64,000 nucleotides of DNA from Aromatoleum toluolicum (GCF_012911005.2 NZ_WTVS01000009.1:52644-116643), one strand, 5' to 3'; shown: positions 42,492-51,332, numbered from the stretch's first letter. A program made the numbers and translations. Notes: a model not told the origin generated them from the letters alone.

Positions 42492-43463
42492 ATGCGCAAC
42501 TACCCGACCATTCAGGACATTCGCGAAGCCCAGGAACGGCTGAGGCCCCACATCAAGCACACGCCGCTATTGCGCGGAGAAAAGATGGAGAAGGCCCTCG
42601 GCTGCCAGGTATGGCTCAAGCCCGAAACCCTGCAGATCACGGGCGCCTTCAAGATCCGTGGCGCACTGAACAAGACCCTTTCGCTTCCAAGGGAAGAGAT
42701 CGCCAACGGCATCATTGCCACGTCCTCGGGCAATCATGCCCAGGGGCTCGCTTACACCGCCAGGATGCTCGGCGTAAAGGCGATATTGGTGCTTCCGATC
42801 ACCACGCCGAAGATCAAGATCGCCAATACCGAAGCCCTCGGGGCGGAAGTCATCCTTTTCGATGGCGATAACGCTGCCAGATGGAAAAGGGTGTATGAAA
42901 TTGCCGAAGAAATGAATTACACCGCGGTTCACGCTTTCGAGGACCCTCTGGTGATGGCGGGTCAGGGAACGATCGGCCTGGAGATTTTGGAAGATCTGGA
43001 AGACGTGGACACGGTGATCGTTCCCATGGGCGGCGGCGGCCTTATTTCAGGCATCGCGACCGCCATCAAGGAAACGAAACCTTCGGTGCGTGTAATTGGC
43101 GCTGAGCCGGCATTGACGCCGAAGTACTTCCACAGCCGGAAGAACGGGGAACGTACCTCGCTTCCCTTGAAGAACACCATTGCGGATGGCTTGAGACTCA
43201 GCGTTCCGGGTCGGAACCCGTATCCCATTATCGAAAAGTACGTCGATGAGATCGTTCTCGTCGAGGACGAGGACATCATCGCGGGAATGCGCATGCTGGC
43301 CAAGGATGCGAAATTGATCGCCGAGCCCGCCGCCTCGATCGGTATTGGCGCCTTGCTGGCCGGCGCCCTGAAGGTCAGACCGGACGAAAAAGTCTGCGCG
43401 GTATTGAGCGGCGGAAACTGGGACCTGAGCGACCTGGCCGAGATCTACAAGGCTTGTGAGTAA
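42492..43463 (+). CDS. Threonine dehydratase-like PLP enzyme (EutB/BhcB-like)
   Basis: This 323-residue fold type II PLP enzyme has the Schiff-base Lys in TGAFKIRGALNK (near residue 55), the PLP loop SSGNHAQG, the glycine-rich phosphate site GGGGLISG and a closing SGGNWD. There is no C-terminal ACT domain, so it is catabolic in type. Relatives are threonine/serine dehydratase, threo-3-hydroxyaspartate dehydratase, EutB and BhcB. It lies 33 bp after the cyclodeaminase-family gene in a shared low-GC segment. Together they could turn a 3-hydroxyamino acid such as 3-hydroxyaspartate into an imine and then an amino acid. This assignment is inference from pairing. Confidence 0.83.
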   Translation: MRNYPTIQDIREAQERLRPHIKHTPLLRGEKMEKALGCQVWLKPETLQITGAFKIRGALNKTLSLPREEIANGIIATSSGNHAQGLAYTARMLGVKAILVLPITTPKIKIANTEALGAEVILFDGDNAARWKRVYEIAEEMNYTAVHAFEDPLVMAGQGTIGLEILEDLEDVDTVIVPMGGGGLISGIATAIKETKPSVRVIGAEPALTPKYFHSRKNGERTSLPLKNTIADGLRLSVPGRNPYPIIEKYVDEIVLVEDEDIIAGMRMLAKDAKLIAEPAASIGIGALLAGALKVRPDEKVCAVLSGGNWDLSDLAEIYKACE

Positions 43464-43492
43464 GGCGCAACGCCGCGTATGAGGAGGCCGTC

Positions 43493-43927
43493 ATGGATAC
43501 CCAACCGATCGCCCATGGCATTTCCCAGCGGTACCCGCCTCGCGGCCGGCCACCGCTGGGCGACGAACGCGCGGCGGCCGGCGCCGTTGCGCGGGCCAAG
43601 CAGTTCATCGAGGACAACTTCCGCGAGCCGATCAGCCTCGACCGGCTCGCCGCCCTCGTCGGCCTCACCCGCTTCAGCCTGGCCAAGCACTTCCGCCAAC
43701 GGGTCGGCGTCTCGCCCTACCGCTACGTTTGCGAAGTGCGGGTGCGCCATGCGCAACGGATGATGGCCCAAGGCTGCCGCCCGACCGATGTGGCGAGCGA
43801 GGTCGGCTTTTTCGATCAGAGCCACCTCGCCCGGCACTTCAAGCGCACCTGCGGCATGACGCCCAGCGAGTACATCTCGCGCCACCTGCGCACCCGACCC
43901 CAGTTCAGCCGCGACCCAATGGACTGA
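43493..43927 (+). CDS. Short AraC-type DNA-binding protein
   Basis: This 144-residue protein is almost only an AraC-type DNA-binding domain: the first helix-turn-helix at ISLDRLAALVGLTRFSLAKHF (split motif, residues about 44-64), the second at PTDVASEVGFFDQSHLARHF, then the family end CGMTPSEYI. No sensor domain is present beyond 30 N-terminal residues. It follows the dehydratase by 29 bp with a strong AGGAGG site before the ATG, and two terminators follow, so it closes the long operon. It may regulate the catabolic block. Confidence 0.85.
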   Translation: MDTQPIAHGISQRYPPRGRPPLGDERAAAGAVARAKQFIEDNFREPISLDRLAALVGLTRFSLAKHFRQRVGVSPYRYVCEVRVRHAQRMMAQGCRPTDVASEVGFFDQSHLARHFKRTCGMTPSEYISRHLRTRPQFSRDPMD

Positions 43928-43959
43928 AGGACGTCTCCAGGGAGAAAACGGCTCCCTTT

Positions 43960-44048
43960 TTCCTTGGGGCGGCCCCCTTCGACCCCCCAAGGATTTTTTA
44001 CACCTGGAGGCCGCCATTCCCTGTGGGACGGCAGCCTCCTTTTTTTCT
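43960..44048 (+). terminator. Two consecutive rho-independent terminators
   Basis: The first is CCTTGGGG...CCCCAAGG (43960-43990) followed by ATTTTTT. The second is GGAGGC-C-GCC...GGC-A-GCCTCC (44008-44041) followed by a run of seven T. They separate the long catabolic block from the third HAD module. Confidence 0.75.
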
Positions 44049-44351
44049 TTGCGCCCCTGCTCGGCGAGCTGGTGCTGGAAGAAGGCCTGCTCACGGGCGC
44101 CGAGCTCGCCCCCGAGAACATGACGCGCCCGCGGCGCATCCGGCCAAGGGAAATGCCCGTGGCCTGAGGGCTCGAAGCCGGCGGGAGCTCGCAGCCGCGT
44201 CCACCTGCCGGCACGCCGCAGAAAATCTCCCCCATGCTCCAAATCGAAAAGGAAACTGCTCGATCCTCCAGGCAATAAAGCATCTCCGCAGGGCTGATCT
44301 CCATAGACTTGAATGCGTCAACCCGCCGTCAACCTGCAGGAGATCAAGCAA
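44049..44351. other. Intergenic region before the third HAD gene
   Basis: About 300 bp without a supportable gene. A short frame (ELVLEEGLLTGAELAPEN) runs out of the terminator region and stops at 44167 without a recognisable start or domain. The promoter of the HAD-kinase-phospholyase operon should lie near 44250-44330. Confidence 0.45.
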
Positions 44352-45056
44352 ATGCCATTCAAACCGAAATTCATCAGTTTCGATTGCTACGGAACGCTCA
44401 TCAACTTCGAAATGGGCCCGACCGCAAAGAAGCTCTTCGAAGATCGTGTTCCGGCCGATCGGATGCCGGCCTTTCTGGACAGTTTTCGCTTCTATCGCCT
44501 CGATGAAGTATTGGGCGAGTGGAAGCCGTTCTTCGACGTCGTGGAGAACTCCATCCAACGGGCGTGCAAGGCCCACGGCGTCGATTATCGTCCGTCCGAT
44601 GCGATCGCGTTGTACGACGCCGTCCCGACCTGGCAGCCCCATCCCAACGTCGTCGAGACGCTGGAGGCCATCGCTCCCCATGTCCCGCTGGTGATCCTTT
44701 CGAACTCGATGGTCGATCTGATCCCGGCCAGCGTCGCCCACCTCCAGGCGCCCTTCCACGCGGTGTACACCGCCGAGGAAGCACGCGCGTACAAGCCGCG
44801 CGCCGAGATGTTCGAATACATGTTCGATCAGCTCGGCTGCGGACCGGACCAGATGATGCACGTCTCGTCGAGCTTCCGTTACGACCTCATGACGGCACAC
44901 GACCTGGGATTCATGGCCAATGCGTTCATCGATCGCGCTCACGAGCCCGCGTGCGAAGGCTACGGCGTCAACCGGTTGACCGATGTTCGGCAACTCCCCG
45001 GCCTGCTCGGGCTCGAATATCCGCCCCGGACCGCCACGACGAAACGAGTCGCATGA
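44352..45056 (+). CDS. HAD hydrolase, L-2-haloacid dehalogenase type (copy 3)
   Basis: This 234-residue HAD protein is paralogous to the two copies at 23.9 and 27.6 kb (shared KFISFDCYGTLINF, YRLDEVLGEW, AVPTWQPHPNV, VSSSFRYDLM) but clearly more diverged, with a C-terminal extension (EYPPRTATTKRVA). Nucleophile Asp, Ser/Asn, Lys (AYKPRAE) and acidic motifs are intact. The ATG at 44352 is chosen because AGGAGATCAAGCAA precedes it; an in-frame ATG at 44313 lacks one. Its stop overlaps the start of the kinase gene (ATGATGG). In this setting, next to a kinase and a phospho-lyase-type enzyme, a phosphatase role is as plausible as dehalogenation. Confidence 0.83.
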   Translation: MPFKPKFISFDCYGTLINFEMGPTAKKLFEDRVPADRMPAFLDSFRFYRLDEVLGEWKPFFDVVENSIQRACKAHGVDYRPSDAIALYDAVPTWQPHPNVVETLEAIAPHVPLVILSNSMVDLIPASVAHLQAPFHAVYTAEEARAYKPRAEMFEYMFDQLGCGPDQMMHVSSSFRYDLMTAHDLGFMANAFIDRAHEPACEGYGVNRLTDVRQLPGLLGLEYPPRTATTKRVA

Positions 45057-46120
45057 TGGCCGACGATCGTCCGATTGCGGCAGCGGCGTTGAGCACGGCG
45101 GCCCCCAGCCTCGCCCCCGACGAGGTGGGGGCATTGGTCCGCCGCCTCTACGGCGTCCGTGGCAGCGTCAAATCACTGGCGGGCGAGCGCGACCAGAATT
45201 GCTGCATCGAGACGACGGACGGCCGCCGCTACGTGTTCAAGATCAGCAACCCCTCCGAGTCGATTTCGGTGGTCGACTTCCAGATTGGAGCGCTCGAGCA
45301 CATCGCGCGGGTATCGCCCGACCTGCCGGTGCCACGCGTCGTGCGGACACTTGGTGGTCGGACGCGCGATACGGTGGCATTGCCCGGCGGGGTTCAGACC
45401 ACGGGGCGGATGCTGACCTATCTCGAGGGCATCCAGATCCGGGAGACTCCGCGGACCGCCGGACAGCGCCGGGCGATGGGGGCATTTCTGGCCAGATTGA
45501 ACCTCGCGCTACGCGATTTCTCCCATCCTGCGGCGACGCACGACCTGCTCTGGAATGTCTCCGCAGCGCACCGGCTTACCGCAAAGTTCGATGCGATCGA
45601 CGTCGCTCAGCGTCGCACGCTTGTCGAGTCGTTCATGAAGCGCTTCACCGACCATGTCCTGCCGCGTCTGGCTTCGGTGAGGGCGCAGGTCATCCACAAC
45701 GACTACCACCTCTACAACGTACTGGTCGCGCCCGACGATCATGAACGCATAACGGGGGTCATCGACTTCGGCGACATGCTGCATGCGCCGCTGGTCGGCG
45801 AGGTCGGTACCGCGGCGGCCTTTCACATGACGGGCTGCGCCGACCCGTTCGAGGGGCCCGCGCAGTTCGTGGGGGCCTATCACGGGATTCTGCCGCTTCT
45901 CGACGTGGAGCAGGAAATCGTCGCCGATCTCATGGCCACGCGCCACCTCATCACCGCACTGATTTCGGAATGGCGCGCCAAGCGCTACCCCGAGAACCGC
46001 GCCTACATCATGCGCCACAACCCCGCAGCCTGGGAGGCGCTGTCCCAGCTCGCCGATCTTTCCCGCAACGAGATGCGCGACCGGCTGCTGGCTGAAGTAC
46101 GCGAAGTGCAAAACGGATAA
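45053..46120 (+). CDS. Aminoglycoside/hydroxylysine-type small-molecule kinase
   Basis: This 355-residue APH-fold kinase has the nucleotide-binding region RRYVFKISNPSE with conserved Lys, the catalytic loop VIHNDYHLYNVLV and metal-binding ITGVIDFGDM. The tight pairing with a class III PLP enzyme (18-bp gap) matches the hydroxylysine kinase/phosphohydroxylysine phospho-lyase partnership known in animals and its bacterial relatives. The expected reaction is phosphorylation of a hydroxyl next to an amine in an amino alcohol, making phosphate a leaving group. The substrate is not determined. It is coupled to the HAD gene upstream by start-stop overlap. Confidence 0.82.
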   Translation: MMADDRPIAAAALSTAAPSLAPDEVGALVRRLYGVRGSVKSLAGERDQNCCIETTDGRRYVFKISNPSESISVVDFQIGALEHIARVSPDLPVPRVVRTLGGRTRDTVALPGGVQTTGRMLTYLEGIQIRETPRTAGQRRAMGAFLARLNLALRDFSHPAATHDLLWNVSAAHRLTAKFDAIDVAQRRTLVESFMKRFTDHVLPRLASVRAQVIHNDYHLYNVLVAPDDHERITGVIDFGDMLHAPLVGEVGTAAAFHMTGCADPFEGPAQFVGAYHGILPLLDVEQEIVADLMATRHLITALISEWRAKRYPENRAYIMRHNPAAWEALSQLADLSRNEMRDRLLAEVREVQNG

Positions 46121-46137
46121 GGAAAAAGGAAAAGACT

Positions 46138-47490
46138 ATGAACAGCACAACCGACCTCAACATGGTCAACGCCTACATCCCCGGGCGCGTCGACGTGGGT
46201 CCCGTCACCGCGGCGATGATCCAGCGGCGCGACGCCCTGCTCGGCCCGGCCTACCGGCTGATGTACGAGCATCCGCTGCACATCGTGCGCGGCGAAGGCG
46301 TGTGGCTGATCGATCCGGAAGGCCGCCGTTACCTCGACATCTACAACAACGTCGCCTCCCTCGGGCATTGCCACCCGGCGGTGACCGAGGCGATCTGCAA
46401 GCAGGTGAAGATTCTCGCGACCAACACCCGCTATCTGCACGACACGATCCTCGAACTGGCCGAACGTCTGCTCGCGACCGTGCCCGAGACCGAACTCGCT
46501 CATCTCATGTTGACCTGCACGGGCAGCGAGGCGAACGACCTCGCCTATCGCATCGCCCAGGTCCGCACCGGCGGCACGGGCGTGATCGTGACCGAAACGG
46601 CCTATCACGGCTTCACCGACGCCGTGTCGAAATTCTCGCCATCACTCGGTGTGACGGTCGATCTCGGCGCGCACGTTCGCCTGGTCCCGGCACCGCGCCT
46701 CTATCATGCCGAGGGTGCCGACCTCTCCGAACGCTTCACGCACGATGTCGAGGCCGCGATCGCCGATCTGCGGCGTCACGGCATTAAGCCGGCGGCACTG
46801 ATCGTAGATTCCCTGTTCACCAGCGACGGCATTCTCCCCGAGCCCGCGGGCTTCCTGAAGGGCGCGGTGGACGCGATCAAACGGGCCGGCGGCCTGTTCA
46901 TCGCCGATGAGGTCCAGCCCGGCTTCGGCCGTACGGGCGAGCGCATGTGGGGTTTCCAGCGTCACGGCGTCATCCCCGACATCGTCACCCTGGGCAAACC
47001 GATGGGCAATGGGCAACCGATCGCGGGACTGCTGGCCACCGCCAACGCGCTGGCGGAATTCGGCAAGAACTCGCGGTACTTCAACACCTTCGCTGGCAAT
47101 ACCGTGTCGTGCGCGGCGGCGCTGGCAGTGCTCGATACGATCGAAAAGGAAGGCCTGGTGCAACATGCGGCCCGGGTCGGGAAGATCCTGCGCGAGGGCA
47201 TCGCCGAACTTGCCGACCGGCACGAGGCCATTGGCGACGTGCGCGGTGTGGGCATGTTCGTCGGCGTGGAACTTGTCTCGGACCGCGCATCGCGAGCCCC
47301 CGACCGCGAGCTCACCACCCGGGTGGTCAATCGCATGCGCGACAAGGGCGTCTTGCTCAGCGCCTGCGCGATGGGGCACAACGTGCTCAAGATTCGACCG
47401 CCTCTGGTGCTGTCGGCCGAACAGGCCGGCATGGTGATCGAGGTGCTCGACGAAGCGCTCACCGCGGCGCAATCGGCAAACCCGAGGTAA
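46138..47490 (+). CDS. Class III PLP enzyme, phospho-lyase type (AGXT2L-like)
   Basis: This 450-residue class III aminotransferase fold protein has YEHPLHIVRGEGVWLIDPEGRRY split as EHPLHIVRGEG, YNNVASLGHCHP, the motif LMLTCTGSEANDLAYRIA, FIADEVQPGFGRTGERMWGF and the PLP lysine in LGKPMGNGQPI. The NNVxxxGHCHP and CTGSEANDLA forms are characteristic of ethanolamine-phosphate/phosphohydroxylysine phospho-lyases (AGXT2L1/2) rather than ordinary transaminases. The preceding kinase gene supplies the phosphorylated substrate. Elimination of ammonia and phosphate would yield an aldehyde, which could be oxidised by one of the aldehyde dehydrogenases. An aminotransferase role cannot be excluded. Confidence 0.82.
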   Translation: MNSTTDLNMVNAYIPGRVDVGPVTAAMIQRRDALLGPAYRLMYEHPLHIVRGEGVWLIDPEGRRYLDIYNNVASLGHCHPAVTEAICKQVKILATNTRYLHDTILELAERLLATVPETELAHLMLTCTGSEANDLAYRIAQVRTGGTGVIVTETAYHGFTDAVSKFSPSLGVTVDLGAHVRLVPAPRLYHAEGADLSERFTHDVEAAIADLRRHGIKPAALIVDSLFTSDGILPEPAGFLKGAVDAIKRAGGLFIADEVQPGFGRTGERMWGFQRHGVIPDIVTLGKPMGNGQPIAGLLATANALAEFGKNSRYFNTFAGNTVSCAAALAVLDTIEKEGLVQHAARVGKILREGIAELADRHEAIGDVRGVGMFVGVELVSDRASRAPDRELTTRVVNRMRDKGVLLSACAMGHNVLKIRPPLVLSAEQAGMVIEVLDEALTAAQSANPR

Positions 47491-47521
47491 GCGCGACCGC
47501 CACTGCTGCTAGTATCGATTC

Positions 47522-48025
47522 ATGCGATCTCCGGCATCCCTCGACCAGTTCGACATCAAGATTCTCGTGCATCTTCAGCGCGAGGGACGCTGTACGAATG
47601 TCGAACTGGCCTCGGCCGTCGGCCTCAGTGAGAGCCCATGCCTCGCGCGTACGAAACGGCTCCAGGAAATCGGCGTTATCCGGGGCTACGGCGCGCATGT
47701 CGCGCTGGAGACGCTGGGCAGCTACGTCATCGTGTTTTCCGAGGTGACTCTCGGCAGCCATCACGTGCCGGACTTCCGTAAGTTCGAAGCCGGGGCCGGC
47801 AAGTACCCCGAGATCGTCGAATGCTACAACGTCAGTGGCGGTTACGATTACCTTCTGAAAATCGTGGCGCCTGGTGTTGCCTATTTTCAGGCGCTCATGG
47901 AGCGGCTGTTGGAAGACGATATCGGGATTGTGAAGTTTTCCAGCCGGATCGTCTTGCGCCAGCCGCTCGAGCGACACGAATATCCGCTGAACATTCTCAT
48001 AACCGGAGAGCCGAGCTGGGAGTGA
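47522..48025 (+). CDS. Lrp/AsnC-family regulator (second)
   Basis: This 167-residue protein has the N-terminal helix-turn-helix (FDIKILVHLQREGR, NVELASAVGLSESPCLARTKRLQ) and RAM domain (ECYNVSGGYDYLLKI, KFSSRIVL). It is paralogous to the regulator at 17.4-17.9 kb, with the same spacing of motifs. It lies 31 bp after the phospho-lyase-type gene and likely regulates that operon in response to the amino acid. Each Lrp in the window is next to a class III PLP enzyme, which suggests two copies of a regulatory arrangement. Confidence 0.88.
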   Translation: MRSPASLDQFDIKILVHLQREGRCTNVELASAVGLSESPCLARTKRLQEIGVIRGYGAHVALETLGSYVIVFSEVTLGSHHVPDFRKFEAGAGKYPEIVECYNVSGGYDYLLKIVAPGVAYFQALMERLLEDDIGIVKFSSRIVLRQPLERHEYPLNILITGEPSWE

Positions 48026-48357
48026 TGAGGTGACGCATTGCGGCCTGATGGCCTGTGCGTTCAATTCGGATTTCTGCCTCGACGCCCGACATGATGCTGC
48101 ACGCGGACCGGCATCGGGCAATTCGACGATGAATGGAAATGCAGTCGAAGCGCTTACCGGGTGCACCCGTACTTCACCGCGCCCCGGTGCGAATTGGCGC
48201 TGCGGTTGACGATCATGAGCGTCGAGACGGACGGCGAAGACCCCTGCATCAACTCGGATCGCGAGTGCTACCAAGAAAACGGCCGGAGCCTCGGTGAAAT
48301 CCCCGTAGAAGCCCCGGCCGAAAGAGGAGGAAGAAACGTGTCGCGCCGCTCGGGTGC
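48026..48357. other. Intergenic region between convergent lrp and porin genes
   Basis: About 330 bp without a gene. A GC-rich inverted pair (CGGCCGG near 48281, CCGGCCG near 48318) could form a weak hairpin, but no T-run follows, so I do not call a terminator. Confidence 0.4.
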
Positions 48358-49344
48358 TCAGAAGCTGTGGTTCACACCCAGCGCGATGCCGTTGTAGGTG
48401 GTCGCCGACACGGGAGTGCGATGGCGCCAGCCGTCCAGATAGAGCTTGGTGCGCTTGGACAAGGGATGAAGGTAGCCCGTTGAGATCCGGCTGACGTCCA
48501 GGTCGATGTCGCGCCCAAAGCCGACACGTAGCATGCCGGGACCGACGTCGTAGGTCGCCCCCACCACGTAGCTCGACTCGTCATCGATCTCCCTCTGGTC
48601 GATGCGGGTGAAGGAGCCCATCACCCGCGCTGATCCGATGGTGTACGAGGCGGCGACGAAGCCGATGCGGTCGCGGTCGGTGTTCTGCTCGCCGGCGAGC
48701 ATCAACGCAATCGGGCCGCTGTCGTAATTCAGCGAGAAGCCGCGGTTTCGGCCGCGCGCATTGGCTTCCTTCTCCACCTGCCCGGCCACGGCCAGGCTGA
48801 TACCGTTCAGGGTCGGCGAGTTGTAGAACACGGCGTTCGGGATGCGGATGAAATTCGCCGAACCGACCGCGGCGTCGTTGGTGCCGTCTGCGCTGAACGT
48901 GAAATTGCCGAGTTGGAAGGCGTTGAGCGACGCGTTGAAGCCGCTCGATTCCCAGGGCTCGAACTTCCAGTTCTTTTGATTCATCGGCGTCGCCGCGCGT
49001 CCCAGGCGAAGCCCGCCCCAGGTCTTGCTCGCAAGGCCGACGGTGCTCTCGCCCTGCCAGAACGCGGCGGCGCGCTCTTGCGTCCCGGTGTCCGGGTTGA
49101 AGCGCGTCTGCAGGTGGAAGGTGGCGCTCAAGCCGTTTCCGAGGTCTTCGGTGCCGCGGAAGCCCAGCCGGTTGTTGCTTCCGCGGTCGAGCTTCGCCGT
49201 GTCGTTGCTGCGCTTCACGATGCCGAGGTCGAGCAGCCCGTAGATCTGCACGTTGCTTTGCGCGTGAGCGCCGACGGCCGGCACCGCGACGGCACATGCG
49301 AACAGCGCATGCCGACCGGCCTTCTTGTGTCTTGCGTTCTTCAT
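48358..49344 (-). CDS. Gram-negative general porin
   Basis: This 328-residue porin of the betaproteobacterial OmpC-like type has a signal peptide ending at VGAHA (about residue 27), mature start QSNVQIYGLLDLGI, the conserved NNRLGFRGTEDLGNGLSA, GGLRLGRAATPMN and a terminal Phe (NHSF). Sixteen-stranded trimeric porins of this kind pass small hydrophilic solutes. The ATG at 49344 follows the usual basic N-terminus; the frame is open further upstream but not conserved-looking. The aldehyde dehydrogenase ends upstream on the same strand. It is distinct from the porin at 55.3 kb. Confidence 0.9.
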   Translation of the reverse strand: MKNARHKKAGRHALFACAVAVPAVGAHAQSNVQIYGLLDLGIVKRSNDTAKLDRGSNNRLGFRGTEDLGNGLSATFHLQTRFNPDTGTQERAAAFWQGESTVGLASKTWGGLRLGRAATPMNQKNWKFEPWESSGFNASLNAFQLGNFTFSADGTNDAAVGSANFIRIPNAVFYNSPTLNGISLAVAGQVEKEANARGRNRGFSLNYDSGPIALMLAGEQNTDRDRIGFVAASYTIGSARVMGSFTRIDQREIDDESSYVVGATYDVGPGMLRVGFGRDIDLDVSRISTGYLHPLSKRTKLYLDGWRHRTPVSATTYNGIALGVNHSF

Positions 49345-49418
49345 CAGTGTCTCGGTGACCCGGTGGATGTGGTGTGGATATGACGCCGCGCCGGCCTCCC
49401 GTCCGACGCGGCGCGGGA

Positions 49419-50909
49419 TCAGCGCTTCAGGTTGCCCTGGCACAGATATTTGGTATGCATGTACTCGTCGAGGCCGTAGCGCGAGCCTTCGCGGCCGTAG
49501 CCGGAATCCTTGATGCCGCCGAACGGCGCGGCCTCGGACGCGAACGCGCCCTCGTTGATGGCGACGATGCCGGACTCGAGCGCGGCGGCGACGCGCTCCA
49601 CGCGGTCGATGTCGCGGGTGTAGAAATAGGCGGCGAGGCCGTAGGGCGTGGCGTTGGCGATCTCGACGACTTCCGCTTCGCTGCCGAAGCGGAACACCGG
49701 GACCACGGGGCCGAAGGTTTCCTCGTGCGCGAGCGCCATGTCGGTGGTCGCCCCGGTGATGAGCGCGGGGGACACGAAATTGCGGCCGAGCGGTGCGAGC
49801 CCGCGCGTGCTCCCGAGGACGAGCCGGGCGCCCTTGTCGAGGGCGTCCTGGATGTGGCGCAGGATCTTCTCGACGGCGCGCGCGTTGATCATCGGACCGA
49901 TGAGCGCGTCGGGACGGGTGGCCGGTCCCACGGTGAGCTTGCTCATGCGCTCGGCGAGCCTGGCGACGAAGGCGTCGTGGACGGCGTCATGCACGAACAC
50001 CCGGTTCGGGCTCACGCAGGTCTGCCCGCCGTTGCGGAACTTGCCCGCCATGAGCCCCTCCACGGCGGCATCGAGGTCGGCATCCTCGAACACGATGAAG
50101 GGAGCGTTGCCGCCCAGCTCGAGCGAGAGCTTCTTCAGGGTGGCGGCCGACTCGCGTGCGAGATGCTTGCCCACCGGGGTCGAACCGGTGAAGGTGATCT
50201 TGCGCACGCGCCGATCCTCGAGCCACTGGCCCACCACGGCCGGCGTGCTCTCGCGCGATGCGGTGACGATGTTGAGCGTGCCCGCGGGCAGGCCGGCCTC
50301 TTCGGCGAGCCGCACCAGCGCGAGCGAGGTGAGCGGCGTGTCCTCGGCCGGCTTGCACACTACGGTGCAACCGGCGGCGAGCGCCGGCGCGATCTTGCGG
50401 GCGATCATCGCCGCCGGGAAGTTCCACGGCGTCACCGCCGCCACCACGCCGACCGGCTCCTTGACCACCGACATCCGACGCCCGCCCACGGGCGCCGGAA
50501 TGAGATCGCCGTAGGCGCGGACCGCCTCCTCGGCGAACCATTCGACGTAGCTCGCCGCGTACAGCACCTCGCCGCGCCCTTCCGCGAGCGGCTTGCCCTG
50601 CTCGCGCGAGATGAGCCGCGCCAGATCCTCCTGGTTCGCGATGATGAGGGCATGCCAGCGCTTGAGCAGCTGCGCGCGCTGGCGCGCCGGCGTGTCGCGC
50701 CAGGCGGGAAACGCCGCGCTGGCGGCGTCCACTGCGGCCTTGGCGTCGGCCGCGCTGCTGTCGACCACCTGCACGATGAGGCTGTCGTCGGCCGGGTCGA
50801 CAACGTCGAAGCTCCGGCCGTCGGCCCCTTCGCACCATTGTCCGCCGATGAAGTTCCGGGATTGGATCAGTTCGTCACGCGTCGGCGTGAGGGTCAGGGT
50901 CGAAGTCAT
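49419..50909 (-). CDS. Succinate-semialdehyde dehydrogenase-type aldehyde dehydrogenase
   Basis: This 496-residue enzyme has PWNFPAAMIARKIAPALAAGC, EQGKPLAEGRGE, the Glu in LELGGNAPFIVFEDAD and the nucleophile Cys in NGGQTCVSPNR, with ITFTGSTPVGK. These features match GabD-type succinate-semialdehyde dehydrogenases, which also include glutarate-semialdehyde and aspartate-semialdehyde members of amine catabolism. It would finish breakdown of the aminotransferase or phospho-lyase products. It is followed on the same strand by the porin gene (74 bp) and is divergent from the GGDEF/EAL gene across a 423-bp spacer. Confidence 0.88.
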   Translation of the reverse strand: MTSTLTLTPTRDELIQSRNFIGGQWCEGADGRSFDVVDPADDSLIVQVVDSSAADAKAAVDAASAAFPAWRDTPARQRAQLLKRWHALIIANQEDLARLISREQGKPLAEGRGEVLYAASYVEWFAEEAVRAYGDLIPAPVGGRRMSVVKEPVGVVAAVTPWNFPAAMIARKIAPALAAGCTVVCKPAEDTPLTSLALVRLAEEAGLPAGTLNIVTASRESTPAVVGQWLEDRRVRKITFTGSTPVGKHLARESAATLKKLSLELGGNAPFIVFEDADLDAAVEGLMAGKFRNGGQTCVSPNRVFVHDAVHDAFVARLAERMSKLTVGPATRPDALIGPMINARAVEKILRHIQDALDKGARLVLGSTRGLAPLGRNFVSPALITGATTDMALAHEETFGPVVPVFRFGSEAEVVEIANATPYGLAAYFYTRDIDRVERVAAALESGIVAINEGAFASEAAPFGGIKDSGYGREGSRYGLDEYMHTKYLCQGNLKR

Positions 50910-51332
50910 CGCACATCCTCTCAGTTGGGTTGGGCAAGCCGGCATTCGTGGCCGCAGGAGCGGGCACGAATCGGATGGATACAGCTTAAGGATGGATGGA
51001 GGGACGGTGACCCCGTCGACCGGCGCGTCGACGGCAGCAAATGGCGAATTCGACCGTCTGACGGAATTTTGTGCGGAGGCGCCCGGAATGCGGTTTCTGG
51101 AGCGCCTTAGGGGGCGCGTGCGCTGCTCAGCCGATTCCGTAGCGGCGGGCCCTGACCTCGCCATGGACGACGTCGCCGGCCGCGCCGGAACGATCGGATA
51201 CGAGATCCTCACCAGCCTCGGCAACTGCCCCGTCTTCGGCGATACCTCTTCGATCGCGTAACCTTTTCGGGATCAAGGGTCTAAGGTAAACGTAGTGGAA
51301 CTTCACTGCACCAGGCCGCGAGGGAAGCGAGC
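50910..51332. other. Divergent promoter region, no gene seen
   Basis: This 420-bp spacer lies between the aldehyde dehydrogenase (minus) and the GGDEF/EAL gene (plus). It contains no domain-bearing frame. Promoters of both genes must lie here, but I find no -10/-35 pair good enough to call. Confidence 0.4.

Noticed and set aside
41469..43463. Calling the pair bhcD and bhcB of the beta-hydroxyaspartate cycle
   Set aside because: The aldolase and aminotransferase of that cycle are not adjacent, and EutC/EutB are equally similar relatives at this level of reading.
48281..48324. Hairpin between lrp and porin genes as a terminator
   Set aside because: The stem has mismatches and no T-run follows on either strand.
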